Notes under the pieces: generated by a model
The model's database searches: none
Told to the model about the DNA's origin: nothing
The model's input: the letters and a program-made list of their open reading frames with translations, nothing else
Origin: Methylobacterium nodulans ORS 2060
GTDB taxonomy: Bacteria; Pseudomonadota; Alphaproteobacteria; Rhizobiales; Beijerinckiaceae
NCBI RefSeq assembly: GCF_000022085.1
Contig: NC_011894.1
Coordinates: forward strand, 2,817,501-2,881,500
Direction of reading: 5' to 3'
DNA: 64,000 nucleotides
Made by a program: the position numbers and the translations under genes
Shown: piece by piece, positions 27,025 through 35,925 of the stretch
Layout: every line of letters starts with the position of its first letter
Position numbering within the stretch: position 1 is the first letter of the stretch

Positions 27025-29949
27025 ATGCACGGATCATTGCAGCGCATCGGTGCGCCCGGTGGCGAGGCGGCCCTGGAGCGCGCCCTGCGCGCCGCCGTCT
27101 CCGGCGAGGTGCTGACCGGCGCCTTCGACCGCGGTCGCTACGCCACCGACGCCTCGATCTACCAGATCATGCCCCGCGGCGTAGTCCTGCCGAAGAGCCC
27201 CGCCGACATCGCCGCCACCCTCGCGGTCGCGGCCGGGCACGATGTGCCCGTCATCCTGCGGGGCGGCGGCACCTCGCAGAACGGGCAGCCGATCGGCGCC
27301 GGGCTCATCGTGGATTGCTCCCGCCACCTCGACCGCCTGCTCGCCTACGACCGCGAGGCCGGCACGGTCACGGTCGAGCCCGGCATGGTGCTGGAGCGGC
27401 TGAACGCACGGCTGAAGGACGACGGCTGGTTCTTCCCGGTCGAGCCCTCGACGGCGAGCCGCTGCACCCTCGGCGGCATGGCCGGCAACAATTCCTGCGG
27501 CGCCCGCTCGCTGCGCTACGGCAAGATGGTCGACAACGTGCTCGGCCTCGACGGGCTGCTCGCCGACGGCACCGCCATCTCGCTCTCGGCCGAGGCGGTC
27601 TCCGGTGCGGAGGAGCTCGCCGCCCGCATGCTCCGCCTCGCGCAGGCCGAGCGCGACGAGATCGAACGGATGTTTCCGAAGGTCCAGCGGCGGGTCGGCG
27701 GCTACAACCTCGACGCCCTGCTGGCCGAGCGGCCGAACCTCGCCCATCTCCTCGTCGGCTCGGAGGGGACGCTCGCGGCCACCACCGCCATCACCCTGAA
27801 GCTCGCCCGCCTGCCCGCCCACCGGGTGATGGGGGTCTGCCACTTCCCGTCCTTCCGGGCCGCCATGGAGACGGTACCGGCCCTCGTCGCCCTCGACCCC
27901 GTCGCGGTCGAGCTCGTGGACAACAACGTCCTGGTGCTGGGCGCCGACATCCCGCTGTTCCGCGCCACCCTGGCGGACATCACCCGCGGGCGCCCCGACT
28001 GCCTGCTCCTCGTCGAGTTCGCGGGCGACGAGGCGGCCTCCCTCGCGGCCGACCTCGCGCGCCTCGATACCTGCATGGCCGACCACGGCTTTCCGGGCGC
28101 CGTCGTCGCGGTCCCCGAGCCCGCCCGCCAGCGCACCGTCTGGGCGATGCGGGAGGCCTGCCTCAACATCATGATGTCGATGCGCGGCGACGCGAAGCCC
28201 GTCTCCTTCATCGAGGATTGCGCGGTCCCGCTCGAACACCTGGCCGACTACACGGATGCGGTGACGGCCTGCTTCGCCCGGCACGGCACCAGGGGTACGT
28301 GGTACGCCCACGCCTCGGTCGGCTGCCTGCACGTGCGGCCGGTGCTCAACCTGAAGCAGGAGGCGGGCGTCGCCGCCATGCGCGCCATCGCCGAGGAGAC
28401 GGCCGAGCTGGTGCGCCGCTTCAAGGGCTCCTTCTCGGGCGAGCACGGCGACGGCATCTCGCGCTCGGAATTCATCGCGCCGCTGTTCGGGCCGCGGCTC
28501 GCCGGCGCCTTCGCGGCGGTGAAGGACGCCTTCGACCCGGGAAACCGCCTCAACCCCGGCAAGATCGTGCGGCCGCTGCGCATGGACGACCGGCGCCTGA
28601 TGCGCTTTCCGGAGGGTTACCGGGTGGAGGTGCCAGTGCCCGCCCTCGACTGGTCGGCCTGGGGCGGCCTCGGCGGCGCCGTCGAGATGTGCAACAACAA
28701 CGGCACCTGCCGGGCGCTCGCCGGGGGCACGATGTGTCCGTCCTACCGGGTCACCCGGTCGGAGGAGCACCTGACGCGGGGCCGCGCCAACACCCTGCGG
28801 CTCGCCCTCTCGGGGCAGCTCGGGCCGGAGGCGCTCACCGCGCCCGAGACCAAGCGCGCGCTCGATCTCTGCGTCTCCTGCAAGGGCTGCCGGCGGGAAT
28901 GCCCGACCGGCGTCGACATGGCCCGGATGAGGATCGAGGTGCTCCACCACTACTACGCCCGCCACGGCCGCCCGCTGTTCGAGCGGCTGGTGGCGCATCT
29001 GCCCGATTACGCGGGGGCCGCCGCCGTGCTGGCGCCCCTCCTCAACCTGCGCGACCGGATCCCGGCCCTGGCCCGGCTCTCGGAGCGGGCGCTGGGACTT
29101 GCGGCGGCGCGCCCCCTCCCCCGCTGGCGCCGCCCCTGGCGCGAGAGCGGCGAGATCGCCCATCCGGGCGACGTCGCCGGGACCTTTCGCGACATCGTCC
29201 TGTTCGGCGACACCTTCAACCGGGCCTTCGAGCGGGAGAACCTGGAGGCGGCCGAGGCGGTGCTGACGGCGGCGGGCTACCGCCTGCACCGGGTGGCGGC
29301 GCCGGGCCGGGGCAACCGCCCGCTCTGCTGCGGGCGCACCTTCCTGGCGGCGGGGGATGTCGCCCGGGCGCGGGCCGAGGCGCGCCGCACCCGCGACGCG
29401 CTCCTGCCCTTCGTGCGGGCGGGCGCCCGGGTGGTGGGGCTCGAACCCTCCTGCCTCCTCACCTTCCGGGACGAGTTCGCGGCCCTGTTGCCGGGCGAGG
29501 AGGCCGAGGCGCTCGGGCGGGCGAGCCTGCTGTTCGAGGAGCTGCTCGCGGCCGACCTCGCGGCCGGGCGCATCGCGCTTCCCCTCGCTCACCAGGGCGG
29601 CCGGGCGGCCCATCTGCATGGCCACTGCCACCAGAAGGCGTTCGGGGCGATGGGCGCGGTCGAAGCGGTGCTGCGCCAGGTGCCGGGCCTGGAGGTGCGG
29701 CCGGTGGAGTCGAGCTGCTGCGGGATGGCGGGCGCCTTCGGCTACCGGGCGGACCGGCAGGAGGTCTCGCGGGCCATGGCGGAGCTGTCGCTGTTTCCGG
29801 CCCTGCGCCGCGCCGCGGCGGAGGACCTCGTGGTGGCGGACGGCACCAGCTGCCGCCACCAGATCCGCGACGGGCTCGGCCGCGAGGCGCTCCACGTCGC
29901 CCGCGTGCTCCATTCCGCACTGGAACCTCGACAGAGTTACGCCCGCTGA
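27025..29949 (+). CDS. FAD/Fe-S D-2-hydroxyacid dehydrogenase (YdiJ/GlcD-GlcF fusion type)
   Basis: This 974-aa protein joins a GlcD-like FAD domain (about 30-500) to a ferredoxin and CCG domain region like GlcF. Visible motifs are GMAGNNSCGARSLRYG and LLVGSEGTLAA for FAD binding, CNNNGTC near residue 556, the 4Fe-4S motif CVSCKGCRRECP near 616, and two cysteine pairs in RPLCCGRTF and SSCCGMAGAFGY. The length matches YdiJ-type D-2-hydroxyglutarate dehydrogenases. It would oxidise a D-2-hydroxyacid to a 2-oxoacid and pass electrons to the quinone pool. GGGGAGGGG precedes the ATG at 27025. A GntR regulator gene follows 38 bp later on the same strand. The substrate is not known. Confidence 0.85.
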   Translation: MHGSLQRIGAPGGEAALERALRAAVSGEVLTGAFDRGRYATDASIYQIMPRGVVLPKSPADIAATLAVAAGHDVPVILRGGGTSQNGQPIGAGLIVDCSRHLDRLLAYDREAGTVTVEPGMVLERLNARLKDDGWFFPVEPSTASRCTLGGMAGNNSCGARSLRYGKMVDNVLGLDGLLADGTAISLSAEAVSGAEELAARMLRLAQAERDEIERMFPKVQRRVGGYNLDALLAERPNLAHLLVGSEGTLAATTAITLKLARLPAHRVMGVCHFPSFRAAMETVPALVALDPVAVELVDNNVLVLGADIPLFRATLADITRGRPDCLLLVEFAGDEAASLAADLARLDTCMADHGFPGAVVAVPEPARQRTVWAMREACLNIMMSMRGDAKPVSFIEDCAVPLEHLADYTDAVTACFARHGTRGTWYAHASVGCLHVRPVLNLKQEAGVAAMRAIAEETAELVRRFKGSFSGEHGDGISRSEFIAPLFGPRLAGAFAAVKDAFDPGNRLNPGKIVRPLRMDDRRLMRFPEGYRVEVPVPALDWSAWGGLGGAVEMCNNNGTCRALAGGTMCPSYRVTRSEEHLTRGRANTLRLALSGQLGPEALTAPETKRALDLCVSCKGCRRECPTGVDMARMRIEVLHHYYARHGRPLFERLVAHLPDYAGAAAVLAPLLNLRDRIPALARLSERALGLAAARPLPRWRRPWRESGEIAHPGDVAGTFRDIVLFGDTFNRAFERENLEAAEAVLTAAGYRLHRVAAPGRGNRPLCCGRTFLAAGDVARARAEARRTRDALLPFVRAGARVVGLEPSCLLTFRDEFAALLPGEEAEALGRASLLFEELLAADLAAGRIALPLAHQGGRAAHLHGHCHQKAFGAMGAVEAVLRQVPGLEVRPVESSCCGMAGAFGYRADRQEVSRAMAELSLFPALRRAAAEDLVVADGTSCRHQIRDGLGREALHVARVLHSALEPRQSYAR

Positions 29950-29987
29950 ATACGTGTGAGGAAAGAGGATTCTTCAGTGGCTCAGCG

Positions 29988-30659
29988 ATGAACAGCGTCG
30001 AGACCGGGATCAGCCGCCGCTACCTCCACGATGAAGTGGCGGAGCGGCTGCGGGCGCTGATCATGTCGGGGGAACTCGAGCCGCGGGCGCGTCTGAACGA
30101 GGTCTCCCTCACCGAACGCTTCGGCATCTCGCGCACGCCTCTCCGGGAGGCGATCAAGATCCTGGCGACGGAAGGCCTGCTCGAATTGCTGCCCAACCGC
30201 GGTGCGCGGGTCGTCAGCATCTCGACCGCCGAGATCGAGGAGATCCTGGAAGTGGTGGCGGGACTGGAGGCCGTTGCGGCCGAACTCGCCTGCCGGCACA
30301 TCACCGACGCGGAGGTCGAGGCCATCGCCGCAACCCACGCGGCAATGGTGGCGGCGTGGCGCCGCGAGGACGACCCGGCCTACTTCGCCCTCAACCGCCA
30401 GATCCACGAGGCGATCATGGCAGCGAGCCGGAACGCGACCCTCGCCAACATGTATGCCAGCCTCTCGGGCCGCATTCAGCGGGCCCGCTATTCCGCCCAC
30501 AAGACGCCCGAGCAATGGCAGCAGGCCGTGGACGAGCACGAGCAGATGCTGGTTCATCTGCGCGCTCGGGACGGCGAGGCGCTCGCCCGGGTGATGCGTG
30601 CCCATATCCGGGGCAAGAAGCCGGTGATCGCAGCGGCTTACGGAACAGAGGCGGAGTGA
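29988..30659 (+). CDS. GntR-family regulator, FCD type
   Basis: This 223-aa repressor has a winged helix-turn-helix (about 10-75) with LNEVSLTERFGISRTPLRE and a C-terminal all-helical FCD ligand domain. The FCD metal-binding pattern is partly visible: Asp in EDDPAYFALNRQIHEAI and His in VDEHEQMLVHL. It follows the dehydrogenase gene directly and faces the convergent enoyl-CoA-hydratase operon. FCD regulators usually respond to an organic acid. The two AT-rich motifs at 26960 and 34160 are candidate binding sites, so it may control both flanking transcripts. Confidence 0.9.
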   Translation: MNSVETGISRRYLHDEVAERLRALIMSGELEPRARLNEVSLTERFGISRTPLREAIKILATEGLLELLPNRGARVVSISTAEIEEILEVVAGLEAVAAELACRHITDAEVEAIAATHAAMVAAWRREDDPAYFALNRQIHEAIMAASRNATLANMYASLSGRIQRARYSAHKTPEQWQQAVDEHEQMLVHLRARDGEALARVMRAHIRGKKPVIAAAYGTEAE

Positions 30660-30687
30660 CGCGCCCCACCGCCGGACCCCGAGGACT

Positions 30688-31479
30688 TCAGGTCCCGGAC
30701 CAGTTGGGCGGGCGCTTGGCCAGGAAGGCCTCCATGCCCTCGCGAAAATCACGGCTGGTGTAGCACATCAGGATCAGGTCATCGCCGGCCGGCCCGCCCG
30801 CCTCGGGCTCGCCGGCGAGCCGGCGCAGACCCTCCTTGGTGGCCGCCAGCGTCAGCGGCGCATGCGCGGCCACCAGCCGCGCCAGCGCGGTCGCCCGCTC
30901 GGCAAGCGCGGCGGCATCCGCCACCACCTCGCTGACCAGGCCGATGCGCTGCGCCTCCTCGGCCCCGACCAGCCGGGCGGTGAACAGCATCTCCTTCACG
31001 CGCGCCGCCCCCACCAGCGCCGAGAGCCGCCGCAGGTTGCCGAGCGACAGGCAGTTGCCGAGCGTGCGGGCGATCGGGAAGCCGAAGCGCGCATCGCCGG
31101 TGGCGAGCCGCAGGTCGCAGGCCGCCGCGATCGCCGCCCCGCCGCCCGTGCAGGCGCCCGCGACCGCCGCGATGGTGGGCTTGCGGCAGCGCTCCAGGCT
31201 GCCGAGCACCCGGTCCATGAAGCGCTCGTAGCCGAGCGCATCCTCGGCCGTGCCAAAGCCGCGGAACTGCGCGATGTCGGTGCCGGCCGCGAAGGCCTTG
31301 TCGCCCGCCCCGCTGAGGATCACCGCCTTGACCGCGCGGTCCTCGTCGAGGGCGCGGCTGAGCTCATACAGCCGCTCGTACATCGCGAAGGTCAGCGCGT
31401 TGCGGGCCTGCGGCCGGTTCAGGGTGATGCGGGCAATGCCCTCGCTGTCGCAACTATACAGGATCTCGTCGGCACTCAT
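30688..31479 (-). CDS. Enoyl-CoA hydratase/isomerase family protein
   Basis: This 263-aa crotonase-fold enzyme acts on an acyl-CoA in the cytoplasm. The oxyanion-hole motifs are seen in KAFAAGTDIAQF and GACTGGGAAIAAACDLRLA. The usual catalytic Glu positions are not obvious: the region that carries them in hydratases reads TLGNCLSLGNLRRL, so lyase, isomerase or another crotonase reaction is possible. It is the last gene of a three-gene minus-strand operon with an MFS transporter and a class III CoA-transferase, which would import and activate its substrate. The ATG at 31479 has GGAG about 11 bases upstream. Confidence 0.85.
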   Translation of the reverse strand: MSADEILYSCDSEGIARITLNRPQARNALTFAMYERLYELSRALDEDRAVKAVILSGAGDKAFAAGTDIAQFRGFGTAEDALGYERFMDRVLGSLERCRKPTIAAVAGACTGGGAAIAAACDLRLATGDARFGFPIARTLGNCLSLGNLRRLSALVGAARVKEMLFTARLVGAEEAQRIGLVSEVVADAAALAERATALARLVAAHAPLTLAATKEGLRRLAGEPEAGGPAGDDLILMCYTSRDFREGMEAFLAKRPPNWSGT

Positions 31480-31531
31480 CGGCAGGGCTCCTCGGGAGGA
31501 TGTCGATCGAGGCTTGAGCTTGCGCCGCGGC

Positions 31532-32752
31532 TCATGCCGCGCTCTCGCGCACCACGCCTCGAGCGATCAGGTCGTCGATCGCCGCCGCGTCGTAGCCATG
31601 CGCGGCGAGGATCGCGCGGCTGTGCTCGCCCAGGAGCGGGGCCGGGCCGTGGACGCGTCCCGGCGTGGCCGAGAACTTCACCGGCAGCCCCAGCGTCTTC
31701 ATCGGGCCGGCCCGGGGATGCTCGACCTCGACCAGCATCTCGCGCGCCAGCGTCTGCGGGTCGCGGTGCATCGCCGCAACGTCGAGCACGGGCCCGGCCG
31801 GCACGCCGCCCGCCTCCAGCCGCTCCAGCCATTCGGCCGAGCTGGCTTCGCGGAAATACGCGGCGAGCGCGGCGGCGAGTTCCTCGCGATGCGCCATCCG
31901 GCCGCGATTCTCGGAGAAGCGCGGATCCTCCGCCAGGGCCTCCGCCCCGAGGACGGCGAGCAGGCGCAGCCAGTTCGTCTGGTTGGCGGCCCCGACCGTG
32001 ATCCAGCCATCCGCGGTCGGGAACGCCTCGTAGGGGGCGTTGAGCGGGTGGGCCGAGCCCATCGGGCCGGGCGCGACCCCGGTCGCGAGCGCGATGGCCG
32101 ATTGCCAGTAGGTCTGGACGATGCCGGCCTCGAACAGGGAGGTGTCGACCTGCTGCCCCTCGCCGGTCTTCAGGCGGTGGGTGTAGGCGGCGAGCACCCC
32201 CATGGCGGCCAGGATGCCGGCGGTGATATCGGTGACGGGGGCGCCGCTCTTCACGGGCGGGCGGCCCGGCCCCTCGCCGGTGATGCTCATGAGCCCGCTC
32301 ATGCCCTGCGCCACGAGGTCGAAGCCCGCCCGGTCCGCGTAGGGGCCGGTGCGGCCGAAGCCGGAGAGCGAGCAGTAGATCAGGCCCGGATTCTCGGCGC
32401 GCAGGGCGGGATAGCCGAGGCCGAGCCGCTCCATCGTGCCGGCGCGGTAGTTCTCGATCAGGATGTCGGCGTCCCGGACGAGCCGGCGCAGCACCGCCTT
32501 GCCGTCCGGGTGCTTGAGGTCGAGGGCGATGCCCCGCTTGCCGCGGTTCATCATCAGGTAGGCGGCGCTCTCGCCGGAGAGCGTCGGCGGCACCATCCGG
32601 CGGGTGTCGTCGCCCCCCTCGCTCTTCTCGACCTTGATGACCTCGGCGCCCATATCGCCGAGCATCAGGCCGCAGACCGGACCCGCCATGATGTGGGCGA
32701 GTTCGACCACCTTCACGCCCGCGAGCGGGCCGGTTCGCATCGAGGTCATCAC
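31532..32752 (-). CDS. Class III (CaiB/BaiF) CoA-transferase
   Basis: This 406-aa enzyme moves CoA between carboxylic acids through an aspartyl intermediate. The likely catalytic residue is D175 in SGAPVTDITAG. The N-terminal Rossmann-like motif reads VVELAHIMAGPVCGLMLGDMG, and the length is normal for the family. The gene starts four bases after the stop of the transporter gene, so the two are tightly coupled. With the crotonase-fold enzyme downstream it would form a short import, CoA-activation and conversion pathway for an organic acid. The substrate is unknown. Start codons at 32749 and 32740 are also possible. Confidence 0.87.
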   Translation of the reverse strand: MMTSMRTGPLAGVKVVELAHIMAGPVCGLMLGDMGAEVIKVEKSEGGDDTRRMVPPTLSGESAAYLMMNRGKRGIALDLKHPDGKAVLRRLVRDADILIENYRAGTMERLGLGYPALRAENPGLIYCSLSGFGRTGPYADRAGFDLVAQGMSGLMSITGEGPGRPPVKSGAPVTDITAGILAAMGVLAAYTHRLKTGEGQQVDTSLFEAGIVQTYWQSAIALATGVAPGPMGSAHPLNAPYEAFPTADGWITVGAANQTNWLRLLAVLGAEALAEDPRFSENRGRMAHREELAAALAAYFREASSAEWLERLEAGGVPAGPVLDVAAMHRDPQTLAREMLVEVEHPRAGPMKTLGLPVKFSATPGRVHGPAPLLGEHSRAILAAHGYDAAAIDDLIARGVVRESAA

Positions 32753-32756
32753 GCGC

Positions 32757-34046
32757 TCACTCCGCCGCGGCCGCAGCCAGGCCCGACGGCGCCGAGGCCG
32801 GCTCGTCGACGAAGCGACGCTCCGGATGCATCGTGAAGGCGAGGGCCGCGCCCGCCAGCAGCAGCCCGATCGACCCCGCGAAGGGCAGGATCCAGTTCCC
32901 GGTCAGGTCGACGATCCAGCCGAAGACGAGGGGGGAGACGATGGCGGCGACCGCCGAGCCGGTGTTCATCAGGCCGCTCGCCGTGCCGGAATATTGCGGC
33001 GCGATGTCCATCGGCACCGACCAGATCGGGCCGATCACCAGTTCGAGGAAGAAGAAGCCCGCCGAAAGCATGATCGCGATCAGCGTGAGGTCGCGCGTGA
33101 AGAACACCCCGACCAAGCTCGCCGCCGCGCCCAGCATGCCGAACAGGATGACGCTGAGGCGGGCGAACTTGAGGTTGCCGGTGCGCGTCAGGATGTGGTC
33201 GGAGAGGACGCCCCCGAGGGTGTCGCCGACGACGCCGGCGAAGAACACGCCGGAAGCGAACAGGGCGGAGTTCTTGAGGTCGAGCCCGTAGCCCTCCTTG
33301 AAGAAGGACGGCAGCCAGTTGAGGAACAGCCACAGCGTCCAGCCGTAGCAGAAATAGGTGAGCGTCACCGGGAGCATGCGGCGGGTGAGGCGTCCCCACG
33401 GCACGGCGCTGCGGCTCCCCGGAGTGCGGGGCGGCGGAAGGGCGGCGAGCTCCTCGGCCGAGATGCGCGCATGATCCCGGGGATCGTCGCGGAAATAGCC
33501 GTACCACGCGATCACCCAGAGAAAACTCGCAACACCCAGCACCACGAAGCTCCAGCGCCAGCCGACCAGCACGATCAGCAGGGCGACGATGGGCGGCGCG
33601 ACCGCATTGCCGAGGCGCGCGAAGGCATGGGTGATGCCCTGCGCGAAGCCCCGGCGGCTCGCCGCGGTCCAGTTCTGCATCGCGCGCGTCGCGGTCGGGA
33701 ACGTGGCGCCCTCGCCGAAGCCGAGCATCACCCGGGCCAGGAAGAGTGACGCGATCCCGCCGGCAAAGCCCGTCAGGATGGTGGCGGAGGCCCAGATCAC
33801 GCCACAGAGCAGCAGCGTGCGGCGCGCTCCAAACCGATCGCCGATCGAGCCGCCGATCACCTGGAACACCGCATACGGGTAGGCAAAGGCCGAGAAAATC
33901 AGTCCCAACTGCGTGTTGGTGAGGCCGAGATCCTGCTTGATGTGGCTGGCAGCCGTGCCGATATTAACCCTGTCGATGTATGTGATGAAATACATCAAAC
34001 AGAGAAGCAGAAGAACACTGGTCGTTGCCTTAACCCGTACTTGCAT
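32757..34046 (-). CDS. MFS transporter, anion:cation symporter (ACS) family
   Basis: This 429-aa 12-helix transporter begins TTSVLLLLCLMYFITYIDRVNIG, the hallmark of the ACS family that takes up sugar acids and small carboxylates such as glucarate, galactonate and phthalate. GDRFGARRTLL and LSDHILTRTG are the intracellular loop motifs. It is the first gene of the operon with CoA-transferase and crotonase-fold genes. GAGAG lies upstream of the ATG. The AT-rich motif at 34160 sits about 115 bp upstream and may be the GntR operator. The ligand is inferred only as an organic anion. Confidence 0.87.
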   Translation of the reverse strand: MQVRVKATTSVLLLLCLMYFITYIDRVNIGTAASHIKQDLGLTNTQLGLIFSAFAYPYAVFQVIGGSIGDRFGARRTLLLCGVIWASATILTGFAGGIASLFLARVMLGFGEGATFPTATRAMQNWTAASRRGFAQGITHAFARLGNAVAPPIVALLIVLVGWRWSFVVLGVASFLWVIAWYGYFRDDPRDHARISAEELAALPPPRTPGSRSAVPWGRLTRRMLPVTLTYFCYGWTLWLFLNWLPSFFKEGYGLDLKNSALFASGVFFAGVVGDTLGGVLSDHILTRTGNLKFARLSVILFGMLGAAASLVGVFFTRDLTLIAIMLSAGFFFLELVIGPIWSVPMDIAPQYSGTASGLMNTGSAVAAIVSPLVFGWIVDLTGNWILPFAGSIGLLLAGAALAFTMHPERRFVDEPASAPSGLAAAAAE

Positions 34047-34159
34047 GGGCGTCTCTCTCCATGGCGGACGTGAGGCTTCTCACCTCTGCATCCTGGGGTC
34101 GGGCCACCGTCTTGGCGCGGCGGTCTCGTCCGTTCCGGCGGCATTCCGGACGGCATTAC

Positions 34160-34179
34160 GAATTTTGAATACATTATCT
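34160..34179 (+). promoter_or_regulatory. Candidate operator upstream of the MFS operon
   Basis: The motif GAATTTTGAATACATTATCT shares 14 of 20 positions, including the first eight, with the site at 26960-26979. It lies within an otherwise GC-rich 562-bp intergenic region upstream of the ACS transporter gene. That region also contains an R2-like fragment near 34300-34340 and the palindrome at 34473, with no gene of its own before the transposase. Confidence 0.45.
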
Positions 34180-34472
34180 GATCGACCTCCCCCGTGGCAA
34201 TCCGCCCGGAGCGATGGATTGACCCCGTCCGTGCGGCATGCACCGAGCCGGAGCAATCCGAGGCCGGCAGCACCTTTTGCCCGCCTCGATATGGCACGTG
34301 CTCATCCCCATCGGGGTTGGCCCGGCCGGTGGTGAGTTCACGACATCCGGTTGCTTGCTTCGCCATGGGGATGTCGGCTCCGCTCAGGCGGACGGTTCTC
34401 TGTCCTTCCTGGATCTCCGCCCGCTCCCTCTTGCATGTTTGACGGGCCGACCAGCGCACCAAGCTGTGAGGT

Positions 34473-34504
34473 GCGTCGCGGCCGGTGGCCACCGGCCGCG
34501 ACGC
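34473..34504. repeat. Perfect 32-bp palindrome upstream of the transposase
   Basis: The half-site GCGTCGCGGCCGGTGG is followed immediately by its exact reverse complement. It lies 105 bases before the IS110 transposase start. It could be a terminal or subterminal structure of the element, part of its non-coding RNA, or a target palindrome of the kind some IS110 relatives choose. Confidence 0.7.
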
Positions 34505-34608
34505 GGGCGGCCGGGATCGATCTCCCTCTAGGATTGGCACCGTGGGAAAGCAGGATCCGGCCGCCCTCTGGCTCTTGTCCTGAACAGATGCTGGGGAGCA
34601 AGTCCCGT

Positions 34609-35589
34609 ATGCAAGGCAAGGAAGTGTCCAAACAAGAGACCGCGGGCAAGTCTAGCGTGGGGATCGACGTCAGCAAGAGCTGGCTCGACGTCCACGTCCT
34701 CCCCTCCGGCCAAGCCCAGCGGTTCGCCAATACCGAGGTCGGCATCCGGCAGCTCAAGCGCTGGCTTGGGCGCTTTGCTCTGGGGCTGGTCGTGGTCGAG
34801 GCCACCGGCAAGTGGCACCGCCAGACCCGCCGCAGCCTGCATGCCTCGGGCCTGCCGGTCGCCGTCGTCGATCCGTTTCGGGTGCGCATGTTCGCCAAGG
34901 CGCAAGGCATCTGGGCCAAGACCGATCGGCTCGATGCCCGCGTGCTGGCGCAGTTTGCCGCGGTGATGGCCCCCCCGCAGCGCCCGCCGGCCTCGGACGC
35001 GCTCGAAGCGCTCCAGGAACTGGTCGCGGCCCGCGACAGCGCCGTGGCCGAACAAACCGCCCTCAAGAACCAGCTGGCCGCGGCCGCAAGCCCGTTCCTG
35101 ATCCGCCAGCTCCAGGACCGTCTGGCCAGGATCGCCGCGGACATCGAGGCCCTTGCCGGCGAGATCCGCCGGCTCATCGCGGCCGATCCCGGACTGGCCC
35201 GGCGGCATGCCATCCTGGTCTCGATCCCCTCGATCGGGGACACGATCGCGGCCACCCTGGTGGCCAGCCTGGCCGAGCTGGGCACCTGCAGCAGCCGGCA
35301 GATCGGCCTGCTGGCGGGCCTGGCGCCGGTCGCCGACGATTCCGGCGCGCGCCAGGGCGTGCGGGTCATCTGGGGCGGCCGCCCGCCCGTGCGCCGCGTC
35401 CTCTACCTCGCGGCGCTCTCGGCCGCCCGCCACAACGCCGGCCTGAAAGCCTTCCACGAACGCCTGATCGCCAACGGCAAGAAGCCAAAGTGCGCCATCA
35501 TCGCCGTGGCCCGCAAGCTCGCCGTGCTGGCCAACAGCCTCATCGCTCAGGACCGCCTCTGGACGCCAAATCAGCCCCAACAGGCTTGA
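34609..35589 (+). CDS. IS110-family transposase
   Basis: This 326-aa recombinase has the N-terminal RuvC-like DEDD domain: D20 in VGIDVSKSWLDV, Glu in VVEATGKWHRQ, and two Asp in KTDRLDARVLA. The C-terminal transposase-20 domain includes IPSIGDTIAATLVA and LAPVADDSGARQG with the candidate catalytic serine, then RVLYLAALSAARHN. The length and both domains look complete, so the element may be active. The ATG at 34609 was preferred to one at 34588 because homology begins just after it. Confidence 0.9.
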   Translation: MQGKEVSKQETAGKSSVGIDVSKSWLDVHVLPSGQAQRFANTEVGIRQLKRWLGRFALGLVVVEATGKWHRQTRRSLHASGLPVAVVDPFRVRMFAKAQGIWAKTDRLDARVLAQFAAVMAPPQRPPASDALEALQELVAARDSAVAEQTALKNQLAAAASPFLIRQLQDRLARIAADIEALAGEIRRLIAADPGLARRHAILVSIPSIGDTIAATLVASLAELGTCSSRQIGLLAGLAPVADDSGARQGVRVIWGGRPPVRRVLYLAALSAARHNAGLKAFHERLIANGKKPKCAIIAVARKLAVLANSLIAQDRLWTPNQPQQA

Positions 35590-35925
35590 CGCCAAACACA
35601 GATGCTTTCCCGGATCTCCTTCCGCTGACGCTGCATGCGCCCGGGAAAGGGGAAGCGGACATCGTCGCATGGGCTGCCGCGGTCTCAATCGACCCTGAGA
35701 TGCCTGGGAGCGACCACGCTCCTCAGGTTCGGTCGAGGGTTTGACCTTGACCAGACCACGGCGGAGATGTGTCGTTCGAAGCTCACTTGTGGAAAACAGA
35801 GTTCTCTGCTTCTCTCCTCTCAACAAAAATCTGAGCCAATGCTCAAGCTGCAATGATCGATCGTGCGGACGCCGTAATCGGTCAGCTTGAAGATCGGAGC
35901 AGATCTGAACGAGGGAGGCGCGCCG
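35590..35925. other. Intergenic region between IS110 and the aconitase-like gene
   Basis: No gene is visible. It must hold the right end of the insertion sequence and the promoter of the aconitase-like gene. The 13-base string CGGTCTCAATCGA near 35679 also occurs beside repeat R1 near 25246. Sequence becomes less GC-rich after about 35780, which suits a promoter, but no clear boxes were found. Confidence 0.4.

Larger units (their letters stand above)
34440..35620 (+). mobile_element. IS110-family insertion sequence (ends approximate)
   Basis: The transposase gene at 34609-35589 defines the element. IS110 elements lack terminal inverted repeats, so the ends cannot be set from one copy; the limits given include the flanking non-coding parts. 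IS110 elements encode a structured bridge RNA in a non-coding end, and the palindrome-containing upstream region is a candidate. The insertion separates the operon ending at 34046 from the module starting at 35926. Confidence 0.6.

Noticed and set aside
27034-29913. A 959-codon minus-strand frame opposite the D-2-hydroxyacid dehydrogenase
   Set aside because: The plus strand has FAD and Fe-S motifs and a strong ribosome site; the antisense frame has none.
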